A stretch of 64,000 bases of DNA from QVMG01 sp032073245. Lineage in GTDB: Bacteria > Bacteroidota > Bacteroidia > Bacteroidales > Tannerellaceae. Shown here one piece after another: positions 1 through 6,032 of this stretch. The stretch lies in NCBI GenBank assembly GCA_032073245.1, contig DAMANX010000016.1, positions 1 to 64,000 of the forward strand. The letters are read 5' to 3'. How positions within the stretch are numbered: position 1 is the first letter of the stretch; each line of letters begins with the position of its first letter. The position numbers and the translations under genes are program-made. The notes beneath the pieces were generated by a model. It saw nothing but the letters and a program-made list of their open reading frames with translations. It ran no database searches and was not told the DNA's origin.

Positions 1-35
1 GGCCTGTTCCGTTCCCTTGATTCTGTAAAACAAGT

Positions 36-98
36 GTGTGCTGAAAGAGAGCAGATGTATCTTTTGATACTCTACTTTCTTCAGCACACTTTTTATTA
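36..98 (+). terminator. Probable terminator of an upstream off-window gene
   Basis: The outer arms GTGTGCTGAA (36-45) and TTCAGCACAC enclose a second stem, GTATC-TTTT-GATAC. A T-rich tract follows the hairpin. This looks like a rho-independent terminator for a plus-strand gene ending before position 1. No coding frame is visible in 1-36. Confidence 0.55.
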
Positions 99-172
99 AA
101 AGTAGCGACAAATTTGAGAGTGACTAAAAAAGGTTACCCAGGAAAATTGGGGATTAGTTAAAATCGAAAAAT

Positions 173-419
173 ATTTGAAGATACATACAAGAACGTCGAA
201 GACGTTTTATGTGAATAACCGCGGGATGTAATCCCGTGGTAGATAATAGATATATCCTCTTGCAGCCCCGAATGGGGGTGAATAAAAAGCCATTATTGAC
301 CCTCTTCGAGGCTCCGACAGGGTTGTCATTCCTATACTATCCACGGGATTACATCCCGCGGTTATTCACATGAAATCCCTTTGGGATTTTGAAGGCGGAG
401 TTAAAAAAAATCTTCAAAT
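173..419. repeat. Compound inverted-repeat element A
   Basis: This stretch is noncoding. Two perfect 31-bp inverted arms lie at 209-239 and 341-371, and each arm contains its own hairpin (CGGGAT-GTA-ATCCCG). Between them are further short dyads of the type GCCCCGAATGGGG. The outermost inverted pair is ATTTGAAGAT (173-182) and ATCTTCAAAT (410-419). The architecture suggests a non-autonomous MITE- or REP-like repeat; no transposase is adjacent. Apart from this element, I see only the hairpin at 36-98 and GC-richer sequence at 500-640 in the gene-free stretch before 643. Confidence 0.6.
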
Positions 420-568
420 GTAACAAAATTTGAACGCGAAATGATATGATATAAGTACTGTTTTGCATTTGATTTAATTATTATAAGAATAGTGTGTGTT
501 CATTGGTGCGCCAATCTATCCGGGACAAAGATCCCGGGTAGGATGCGCCCGTTTGTGAGCCAGTCTAT

Positions 569-646
569 ATGACTTTACAGGCCACTCCGCGGGCTTTGGC
601 AGTGGCAAAGGAACCCGAACCAAGCCTTGCCGAATCCTCAATATGA
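569..646 (+). CDS. Possible 25-codon leader ORF overlapping the next gene by ATGA
   Basis: An ATG at 569 opens a 25-codon frame whose TGA (644-646) overlaps the ATG of the gene at 643. The frame is open back to a TAG at 539-541. The stretch is richer in GC than its surroundings. It could be a coupled leader peptide or the tail of a decayed gene. No homology is recognised, and an ORF this short can occur by chance. Confidence 0.2.
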   Translation: MTLQATPRALAVAKEPEPSLAESSI

Positions 647-1143
647 AATATCAATTATATGAATTGAAGGACAATTTTAACCGACTGCGCAAATTATTCG
701 GTAACCGGCAACCTTCCGTAAGACGTTTTAATGAAGCATTAAAAGATTTCTCCGATAAAGAAAAAGAGCGATTGCATCGACTGGCTTATTCCGTAGCTAT
801 AAATGAATGGGATAAACTCCCTGTATGGTATAAAGATTTTTTGATGAATCTGGTGAAACGCAACCGCCAAGGTTTTCTGGATTATATCAGGCAGGTATCT
901 ATTCTGGGGATATTATATATTCCGGTGGAAGATAAAAAAATGGCCGCCAAGATATTCACTATGTTGGCACACCTGCCCAAAGAAAAAGGCAAGAAAGCTT
1001 CCTACAATCAAATTGCTTTTATATTTTGCCTTTGCATGGGAGCCAAAGGAAAGATCAGCCATCTTTCCGACAAAATCAGTAAAGGGATGATGACACCCGA
1101 AGAGTTTGAATATATGAAAGAATTGATTGTTATTGATTGCTGA
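643..1143 (+). CDS. Hypothetical protein, 166 aa
   Basis: I do not recognise this protein. It is basic and mainly helical, with no signal peptide or obvious membrane segment, so it is probably cytoplasmic. The N-terminal half is rich in Arg and Lys and the middle has short hydrophobic helices (around residues 80-125). It is the first gene of an accessory block that continues with an HU-HIG protein and a lysis-like cassette, which suggests prophage or mobile ancestry, but it carries no phage hallmark. The start is the ATG at 643, overlapped by the stop of a possible mini-ORF. Noncoding sequence with a REP pair follows its stop. Confidence 0.7.
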   Translation: MKYQLYELKDNFNRLRKLFGNRQPSVRRFNEALKDFSDKEKERLHRLAYSVAINEWDKLPVWYKDFLMNLVKRNRQGFLDYIRQVSILGILYIPVEDKKMAAKIFTMLAHLPKEKGKKASYNQIAFIFCLCMGAKGKISHLSDKISKGMMTPEEFEYMKELIVIDC

Positions 1144-1236
1144 ATATAAATAAATCATAAAAGGAGATTGTTTTCGGCTGCTTTAATAGAAAGAGTTTTT
1201 ACATGAACATTCCATAAGGTTGTAGAATTGAGGAAT

Positions 1237-1352
1237 ATTTGAAGGTGTTAATCTTGTAGGGGCGGCCCTATGTGGCCGCCCGAATTTGTTGATTTTGTAG
1301 TTATTGGGCAGCCACATAGGGCTGCCCCTACATGTTGATATTATCTTCAAAT
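1237..1352. repeat. REP pair (REPIN-like) bounded by ATTTGAAG / CTTCAAAT
   Basis: Two 27-bp REP-like units face each other at 1255-1281 and 1306-1332. They match at 25 of 27 positions when one is reverse-complemented. Each starts with TGTAG followed by a GC-rich palindrome with a CTATGT loop, which is the GTAG-head plus hairpin layout of REPs mobilised by RAYT transposases. The pair is flanked by ATTTGAAG (1237-1244) and ATCTTCAAAT (1343-1352), the same inverted ends as element A. A related copy lies at 46848-46904. No RAYT gene is in the window. Confidence 0.7.
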
Positions 1353-1439
1353 CTTAAACTATTGATATCTCTCCCTATTGCTATTCCGGCAGTTTTGGTA
1401 AAATCGGCTACTGTATGTTTGTGTCGTGATCACAAAATC

Positions 1440-1515
1440 AGTTGGTTGTAATGATAAGATATTCTAGATAGTTATGACTTACTACCAACTACTAATTATT
1501 AAAAGTATCATTACA
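1440..1515. promoter_or_regulatory. Nested inverted repeats upstream of the HU-HIG gene
   Basis: The gene-free stretch 1144-1531 holds the REP pair and, closer to the HU-HIG gene, two nested inverted pairs. AGTTGGT (1440-1446) pairs with ACCAACT (1484-1490), and TGTAATGATA (1447-1456) pairs with TATCATTACA (1506-1515). They may be protein-binding sites or an mRNA leader structure ending 16 nt before the ATG. Chance cannot be excluded in AT-rich DNA. Confidence 0.35.
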
Positions 1516-1531
1516 TTAAACATTTAAAATT

Positions 1532-1960
1532 ATGTCAGTAAAATTTAGATTATTGAAACGGAAAAATTTAGGGAAAGACAAAGAGCAATTTCCCGAAAAG
1601 ATCTATGCACGTGAAGTAACAACCGATAAAATTGAATTTGATTATCTATTGGATGAAATCGCTGAGGCAGGTATTCCTTCCAGTCAGGTAAAGGCAGTAA
1701 TAGACCGTATGAACTTTCTGATACGCAAACATCTCGCGGCAGGTCATATTGTGCAGTTTGGGGAATTTGGGAATTTCCGGTATTGTATCGGATCCACAGG
1801 TGCCGTCACTGAAGAAGATTTTGATGCGGAACTTATCAAGCAACCCCGAATTGCATTTTACCCAGGAGCAACTCTACAAAAAGCACGAAAAAGTGCTGAT
1901 TTCAAAAGACTCGAACTAAAGGTTGAAGAAGAAAAAGAAGAAGAAGAAGGCTCATTCTAA
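1532..1960 (+). CDS. HU family (HU-HIG type) DNA-binding protein, 142 aa
   Basis: The protein resembles Bacteroidetes HU-HIG proteins, nucleoid-type DNA-binding proteins longer than classical HU (about 90 aa). Residues 1-45 form the extended N-terminal part. Residues 45-115 carry the HU-like segment with the basic stretch and the turn 'GEFGNFR', where HU has its 'GFGxF' motif. A Lys-rich region and an acidic Glu-rich tail follow. In Bacteroides genomes such genes commonly sit beside phage-type cell-wall hydrolase genes, as here, where a lysozyme-like gene lies 1 kb downstream. The role in this locus is unknown. The start is the ATG at 1532 after an A/T-rich leader. Confidence 0.85.
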   Translation: MSVKFRLLKRKNLGKDKEQFPEKIYAREVTTDKIEFDYLLDEIAEAGIPSSQVKAVIDRMNFLIRKHLAAGHIVQFGEFGNFRYCIGSTGAVTEEDFDAELIKQPRIAFYPGATLQKARKSADFKRLELKVEEEKEEEEGSF

Positions 1961-2011
1961 ACTCTAATTGATTGTGAGGGGAGTATCCAGGACTCCCCTC
2001 CTATTTTCTAT

Positions 2012-2218
2012 TTAAGCTCTGCTTTTCCGACCGTTCCTTAATTCATATTTTGCAGGATATGAAAGATAACGATTGAAAGTTGCATAGGATATGAGGTATT
2101 TGGGATAAACCTCGGTTTCATACACATGTTTTTGTGTGATACCTTTCTTTTTACGTTCCAGTACGAGATTCTGGATTTCTACCATGCGAAGGAGGGTGTT
2201 TTTGTTGTTGTAGGCCAT
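2012..2218 (-). CDS. Small HTH-like protein, 68 aa
   Basis: This is a short basic protein on the opposite strand to its neighbours. The central segment (about residues 25-55) reads like a helix-turn-helix: a Lys-rich helix, 'GITQKHVY', then 'SYATFNRYL'. It may therefore be a small DNA-binding regulator of the accessory block. No family could be assigned. It converges on the HU-HIG gene (51-nt gap) and diverges from the coiled-coil gene at 2480. The 2219-2479 leader contains TTAATGATTAATTGTTAATG-like AT repeats. Confidence 0.6.
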   Translation of the reverse strand: MAYNNKNTLLRMVEIQNLVLERKKKGITQKHVYETEVYPKYLISYATFNRYLSYPAKYELRNGRKSRA

Positions 2219-2479
2219 GTATTTAATTATTAAATGGTTAATGATTAATTGTTAATGACAGATGAAAGATGGTATACCTTTCTGATAATACAAAGATCGC
2301 TTATGGAAAGGCGAAAAACGAATAAAAGAGAGGGGTATATACGACAATAAAATGGTAGTCGTGGATGACAGATTAAAATGCATGGAAAAAGGGGATTGAG
2401 GGGGTACCTTTACATAAAAAAAGAAAGAGCTATTAATCCAAGCTTTTGTATAAATTGTGTATAATTAAAATGAAAAATA

Positions 2480-2863
2480 ATGGATATAAGCACTCTATTA
2501 TCAATTGTTGCGGCAATTGGAGGAATGGAAGGGATAAAGTTTTTATTAAATATCAAAACAAATAAACGCAAAGCCGAAGCCCATGCTAAAACAGATGAGA
2601 TCACTGCCCGTACACAAGAGTTTGACCTCTATAAAAAACAGATTGAATATCTTCAAAACAGGTTAGAAGCACGGGATAATAAGGTGGACTATTTATACAA
2701 AGAGCTACGGGATAAGGAAGATCAGGTTTTAATGCTGACCGCCGAGAATAATGCTCTGGAATTGAAGGCACAGGAGGCAGATATGTGGAGATGTAATATT
2801 CTCGACTGTGACCATCGTATTCCGCCTAAGAATTTTAAAAGAATAAAGACAGATAATAATTGA
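2480..2863 (+). CDS. Membrane-anchored coiled-coil protein, putative holin-like, 127 aa
   Basis: Residues 3-24 form one hydrophobic N-terminal helix, followed by a Lys-rich boundary. Residues 35-105 are a charged heptad-like coiled coil, and the tail has 'CNILDCDHRIPP'. Small proteins with an N-terminal membrane helix, a coiled coil and a Cys-x-x-x-x-Cys/Arg-Ile-Pro-Pro tail are common near endolysin genes in Bacteroidetes prophages; this is remembered, not searched. Position just before a peptidoglycan hydrolase and a spanin-like lipoprotein suggests a holin-type or structural role in lysis. The function is inferred from context only. Confidence 0.65.
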   Translation: MDISTLLSIVAAIGGMEGIKFLLNIKTNKRKAEAHAKTDEITARTQEFDLYKKQIEYLQNRLEARDNKVDYLYKELRDKEDQVLMLTAENNALELKAQEADMWRCNILDCDHRIPPKNFKRIKTDNN

Positions 2864-2921
2864 CAATAATTACCAATTGTTAATCACTAATCGTTAATCG
2901 TTAAACACTAAATAATAAGAT

Positions 2922-3317
2922 ATGGTAAGAGGATTAAGAAACAATAATCCGGGGAATATCCGGATTAATTCGGATCATTTCCAGGGAGAAATAAAGCCGA
3001 GTCAGGATAAGGCATTTAAACAATTCCAAACAATGGCTTATGGTTACAGGGCAATGTTGAAAATGCTACAGAACTATAAACTAAAACGGGGATGTAACAC
3101 CTTGCGAAAAATGATTAGCCGCTGGGCGCCGGAGAATGAGAATAATACAAGTGCATATATTCTATATGTATCAGATTTTTCCGGAATCTCGCCGGATGAA
3201 GAAGTTAACACATTGGATAAGGATCTTATGTGCAAAATTGTAGCTGGTATGAGCCGGATTGAAAATGGCCGGGAAGCAAAAATGTCAGAAATATTGGAAG
3301 GATGGAATTTATTATGA
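2922..3317 (+). CDS. P5-like peptidoglycan hydrolase (phage endolysin type), 131 aa
   Basis: The N-terminus has 'RGLRNNNPGNIR', the signature of the 'structural protein P5'/lysozyme-like family found in phage virions and prophage lysis modules. It is followed by Gly/Tyr-rich and Trp-containing segments ('SRWAPENENNT') typical of that fold. The probable substrate is the glycan strand of peptidoglycan. There is no signal peptide, so export would need a holin or lysis. The stop overlaps the start of the spanin-like lipoprotein gene (ATGA), which indicates translational coupling. The gene is complete and close to the usual single-domain length. Confidence 0.75.
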   Translation: MVRGLRNNNPGNIRINSDHFQGEIKPSQDKAFKQFQTMAYGYRAMLKMLQNYKLKRGCNTLRKMISRWAPENENNTSAYILYVSDFSGISPDEEVNTLDKDLMCKIVAGMSRIENGREAKMSEILEGWNLL

Positions 3318-3775
3318 GGAAAAGAACTTATATTTTATTATTGGGATTTATCTTATTTATCGTGACTGGCTGTAAAACGCGGACTGTATATGTACCTGTG
3401 AAACAGACATCAGTGGAAGTTGTTACATTAAGGGATACAGTTATTAAAACAGGTATGGAATATTACAGGGATACGATTATAACTCCTGATACCATTAGTT
3501 TCCTCTCCAATCCGTATGGATTTTCATGGGCAGAAGCGAAAGAAGGGAAATTACATCATAGTCTAAGTAGCTGGCCGGATAGCGTCATTCCCGTAAGGAT
3601 CCAGTATTTAGAAAAAATCAGGATTGATAGCATTCCTGTTCCTTATTCAATTGAGGTTCCGGTATATAAAACAAAGGAAATCTCACTTTGGCAAAAGATT
3701 CGGATAAAACTGGGAGAGTTTGCTCTGTTAGGTTTGATTCTATGCGTAGGTTATTATTTTTTCCGTAAAAAGTAA
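3314..3775 (+). CDS. Lipoprotein with C-terminal membrane helix, putative unimolecular spanin, 153 aa
   Basis: The ATG at 3314, overlapping the previous stop, is preferred over an upstream in-frame start because it places a clean lipoprotein signal at residues 1-20 (lipobox VTGC, Cys20). The periplasmic part is rich in beta-type 'RDT' and 'DS' repeats. The C-terminus (about 131-150) is a hydrophobic helix ending in Arg-Lys-Lys. An outer-membrane lipid anchor plus an inner-membrane C-terminal helix is the topology of u-spanins such as T1 gp11, which disrupt the outer membrane in the last step of phage lysis. It follows an endolysin-like gene. The function is inferred, not shown. Confidence 0.65.
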   Translation: MRKRTYILLLGFILFIVTGCKTRTVYVPVKQTSVEVVTLRDTVIKTGMEYYRDTIITPDTISFLSNPYGFSWAEAKEGKLHHSLSSWPDSVIPVRIQYLEKIRIDSIPVPYSIEVPVYKTKEISLWQKIRIKLGEFALLGLILCVGYYFFRKK

Positions 3776-3800
3776 GAATTACTCTTTAGGTTCAATCCTC

Positions 3801-3853
3801 ATTTATTGTGTTATCAATCGCCCCCGCTGAAGGCTATTGATAACACAATAAAT
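3801..3853 (+). terminator. 18-bp perfect inverted repeat ending the lysis-like cassette
   Basis: Arms at 3801-3818 and 3836-3853 are perfectly complementary, with a 17-nt loop. The stem is AT-rich and lacks a clear T-run after it, so it is either an imperfect terminator of the cassette or an inverted-repeat boundary. It starts 26 nt after the stop of the spanin-like gene. Confidence 0.45.
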
Positions 3854-3918
3854 TTCCAATTTTACAGTTTGAAGATTATGAAAAGTTATTAACTATATAG
3901 AAACCAACAAACTTTGAT

Positions 3919-4509
3919 ATGAATAAAAATCTATATTTCTATATTATGCTCTGCACTTGCATGTTAAGTTCTTGCTTATCTACAAAAGAACTAATCAAAG
4001 GAGATTCTTTACTTGAGAATGATATTCATGTATTAAATGGAATGTATAAAAATGTCGCAGTAAATGTTGACAACCCAAAATCTGAACAATCTTTATATTT
4101 ACTTTTATTTAAGAACTATCATCGCCAAATGCCTTCTTATAATAAGGATAAGGACTATGAAGGGAATATAAAAATAGAAGTTCTATCAGATAAAAAAATT
4201 AGAGTTGACCATATTGTAAATGGATGCATAAAAAAATCTAGAACGTATAAAGGACGTATTAAAAATGACTTTTTTGTTATTAAACGGAAATGGATAATAA
4301 TAGGTGTGCCACCTGTGCTTGGTGGTTATGATGAAAGTAAATTAGCAATAGGTATAAGTAAAGATGGATATCTTTATATAAAAAAAGGATTTTTTAATAT
4401 AGCCGGAATAGTGGGAATGGCAAACTCCAATGAATTCTATTATGATTATTTTTATGAAAAGATAGATATTCCAGAAAATGAGAATGAAATATATAAAGAA
4501 GTAAAGTAA
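3919..4509 (+). CDS. Putative lipoprotein, 196 aa
   Basis: The N-terminus is a lipoprotein signal with lipobox LSSC (Cys19), so export and lipidation are likely. The mature part is Lys-rich with alternating beta-type segments ('GYLYIKKGFFNIAGI'). I recognise no family. Base composition is very AT-rich compared with the housekeeping genes that follow, which fits an accessory or acquired gene. It stands alone between the lysis-like cassette and tRNA-Ala, with hairpins on both sides, so it is probably monocistronic. Confidence 0.65.
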   Translation: MNKNLYFYIMLCTCMLSSCLSTKELIKGDSLLENDIHVLNGMYKNVAVNVDNPKSEQSLYLLLFKNYHRQMPSYNKDKDYEGNIKIEVLSDKKIRVDHIVNGCIKKSRTYKGRIKNDFFVIKRKWIIIGVPPVLGGYDESKLAIGISKDGYLYIKKGFFNIAGIVGMANSNEFYYDYFYEKIDIPENENEIYKEVK

Positions 4510-4510
4510 A

Positions 4511-4538
4511 AATCCCCAAACTTTTCAGTTTGAGGATT
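4511..4538 (+). terminator. Hairpin after the lipoprotein gene
   Basis: AATCCCCAAAC and GTTTGAGGATT form an 11-bp stem with one mismatch and a 6-nt loop, one base after the stop codon of the lipoprotein gene. No strong T-run follows. It is a weak terminator candidate for the lipoprotein gene and also lies downstream of the convergent tRNA-Ala. Confidence 0.4.
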
Positions 4539-4546
4539 ATATTATG

Positions 4547-4620
4547 TGGAGTATATCGGACTCGAACCGATCACCTTTAGACTGCCAGTCTAACGCTCTA
4601 GCCAGATGAGCTAATACCCC
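4547..4620 (-). tRNA. tRNA-Ala (anticodon GGC)
   Basis: On the minus strand a full cloverleaf is visible. The acceptor arms GGGGTAT/ATACTCC pair with one G-U. There is a D-arm, an anticodon stem TTAGA/TCTAA around the loop CTGGCAG, and a T-arm ATCGG-TTCGAGT-CCGAT. The anticodon GGC reads GCC, so the tRNA charges alanine. CCA is not encoded. The 3' end faces the accessory block at 1-4545, the side where integrative elements typically insert. Confidence 0.93.
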
Positions 4621-4639
4621 TTTTCCGGTTTTTCGTGTG

Positions 4640-4647
4640 CAAATATA
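4640..4647 (-). promoter_or_regulatory. -7 box (TATATTTG) for tRNA-Ala
   Basis: On the minus strand TATATTTG matches the Bacteroidetes -7 consensus TAnnTTTG, 20 nt upstream of the tRNA 5' end. No clear -33 TTTG is seen. It is back to back with the promoter box of the DUF4286 gene. Confidence 0.5.
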
Positions 4648-4669
4648 GATGTTTTCCTGATATAAGCAC

Positions 4670-4677
4670 TATCTTTG
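4670..4677 (+). promoter_or_regulatory. -7 box (TATCTTTG) for the DUF4286-ruvC pair
   Basis: TATCTTTG matches TAnnTTTG and lies 23 nt before the ATG at 4701. It supports that start over an upstream in-frame start at 4635, which would lie upstream of the expected transcript. Confidence 0.55.
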
Positions 4678-4700
4678 TAAGGGAAATTCAAGTGCAAAAA

Positions 4701-5015
4701 ATGATTATATACAATACTACCTTCCACATTGAAAATGATATTGTGGATGAATGCGTTCTTTATCTGAAAAAGAATTATATACCTAAAGCAGCAAGTAGCG
4801 GTTTTCTGATGCAGCCTTGCCTTCGAAAGGTTATGACTACCCATGAAGATGAGGGTTCGAGTTATTCCGTCCAGTTCCACGTTAAAAATATAGATACCTT
4901 AAATTATTGGATGCAACACGAAGGCCAACTATTACAGAAAGAGTTGATAGATTGTTTTGGAAGTAGGGTGGTTGGATTCACTACATTACTGGAAGATATC
5001 GATTGGGAACGATGA
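4701..5015 (+). CDS. DUF4286 family protein, 104 aa
   Basis: This is a small conserved Bacteroidetes protein of unknown function, probably cytoplasmic. It has the alternating beta/alpha pattern of a ferredoxin-like fold: strand 'IIYNTTFHI', helix 'ECVLYLKKNYIP', strand 'SVQFHV'. The ATG at 4701 is chosen because the family begins with this strand and a promoter box lies just upstream. Its stop overlaps the start of ruvC (ATGA), so the two are likely co-transcribed and translationally coupled. The link with Holliday-junction resolution is positional only. Confidence 0.8.
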   Translation: MIIYNTTFHIENDIVDECVLYLKKNYIPKAASSGFLMQPCLRKVMTTHEDEGSSYSVQFHVKNIDTLNYWMQHEGQLLQKELIDCFGSRVVGFTTLLEDIDWER

Positions 5016-5569
5016 GTAAAGAAAGAATCATATTAGGGATTGATCCGGGTACCATCGTTATGGGATATGGTATTCTCAAAGTTGAAGGAAATCGTGCAAA
5101 AATGGAAGCGATGGGCATTCTTCAACTGAATAAATATGACGATCATTACCTACGCCTTCGCAAAATATTTGAACGTGTATCCGGTCTGATTGATGAATAT
5201 CATCCGGATGAATTGGCTATTGAAGCTCCTTTTTTTGGTAAAAACGTACAAAGTATGCTGAAATTGGGACGAGCACAAGGGGTAGCAATGGCCGCTGCAT
5301 TGGAACGGGATATACCTATATTTGAATATGCTCCTCTAAAAATAAAAATGGCTATCACCGGTAATGGAAAAGCAGCCAAAGAACAAGTAGCAGATATGTT
5401 GAAAAGGCTTTTACATATTCCAGATGAATCGATGTTACCCCAAATGGATGCTACCGATGGATTAGCCGCCGCTTTTTGTCATTATCTACAATCCAATAAT
5501 CCAGCTCCGGAAAAGAAGTATACAGGTTGGAAAGACTATATCGCCAAGAACCCAAAAAAAATCAAATAA
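5012..5569 (+). CDS. ruvC: Holliday junction resolvase RuvC
   Basis: RuvC is the endonuclease that cuts four-way junctions in homologous recombination, acting with RuvAB. The RNase H-like fold is evident. The four acidic catalytic residues of the family correspond to Asp11 ('LGIDPGT'), Glu71 ('AIEAPFFG'), Asp146 and Asp149 ('MDATDGLAAA'). The length of 185 aa fits the family; the Lys-rich C-terminal tail is slightly extended. The start at 5012 overlaps the DUF4286 stop. No ruvA or ruvB is nearby. Confidence 0.95.
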   Translation: MSKERIILGIDPGTIVMGYGILKVEGNRAKMEAMGILQLNKYDDHYLRLRKIFERVSGLIDEYHPDELAIEAPFFGKNVQSMLKLGRAQGVAMAAALERDIPIFEYAPLKIKMAITGNGKAAKEQVADMLKRLLHIPDESMLPQMDATDGLAAAFCHYLQSNNPAPEKKYTGWKDYIAKNPKKIK

Positions 5570-6032
5570 TGTATTTGGACATTTTATTCATATTTGCGTT
5601 AATATTTCACAATTCCCATAAAAGACCTTCTCTAAAGTTCTTATAAACAAATAAAATTTATTTATTTTTGAGGCTATCAATACAAAGATTGATGCACAAT
5701 ATGTAAATCAAAAGATTGAAGTTATTGTGCTGATAACAATAATTTTATTCTTAAAACAAACAAACATTTTTTTCATTTTTTTGTTATAATTTGTAGGCGT
5801 GTGAAATAAAAGAGTAAGTATTTAATCGTGAGAAATGGGGGTGAGTGATTTCAAAAAGTGGTTTGTTTTAGATCAGTATCTTTTACATAAAAGTCGTATT
5901 TTTAAAATCAATCAATTATTATTGGTTAACCAGCCATCGTCTTTTTTGACTGGAAGAACCTGAAACAATTGGGGTTACCTGAATTACTGAGCTAAAAATC
6001 AATGGAATAAATAATATTTGATTTAAATCGTT
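5570..6032. other. 463-bp gene-free leader of the T9SS cargo gene
   Basis: This stretch is AT-rich and has no plausible ORF. It contains one TAnnTTTG match (TATTTTTG, 5663-5670), a near match in a T-rich segment around 5785-5798, and a perfect 10-bp palindrome TGGTTAACCA (5933-5942). If transcription starts at the first box, the mRNA leader would exceed 300 nt. No known riboswitch or terminator was recognised. Confidence 0.4.

Noticed and set aside
643..3775. Complete prophage
   Set aside because: No terminase, portal, capsid, tail or integrase gene; only a lysis-like module and HU-HIG protein.
4635..4700. Longer N-terminus for the DUF4286 protein
   Set aside because: It would start upstream of the likely promoter box and adds residues that do not fit the family.
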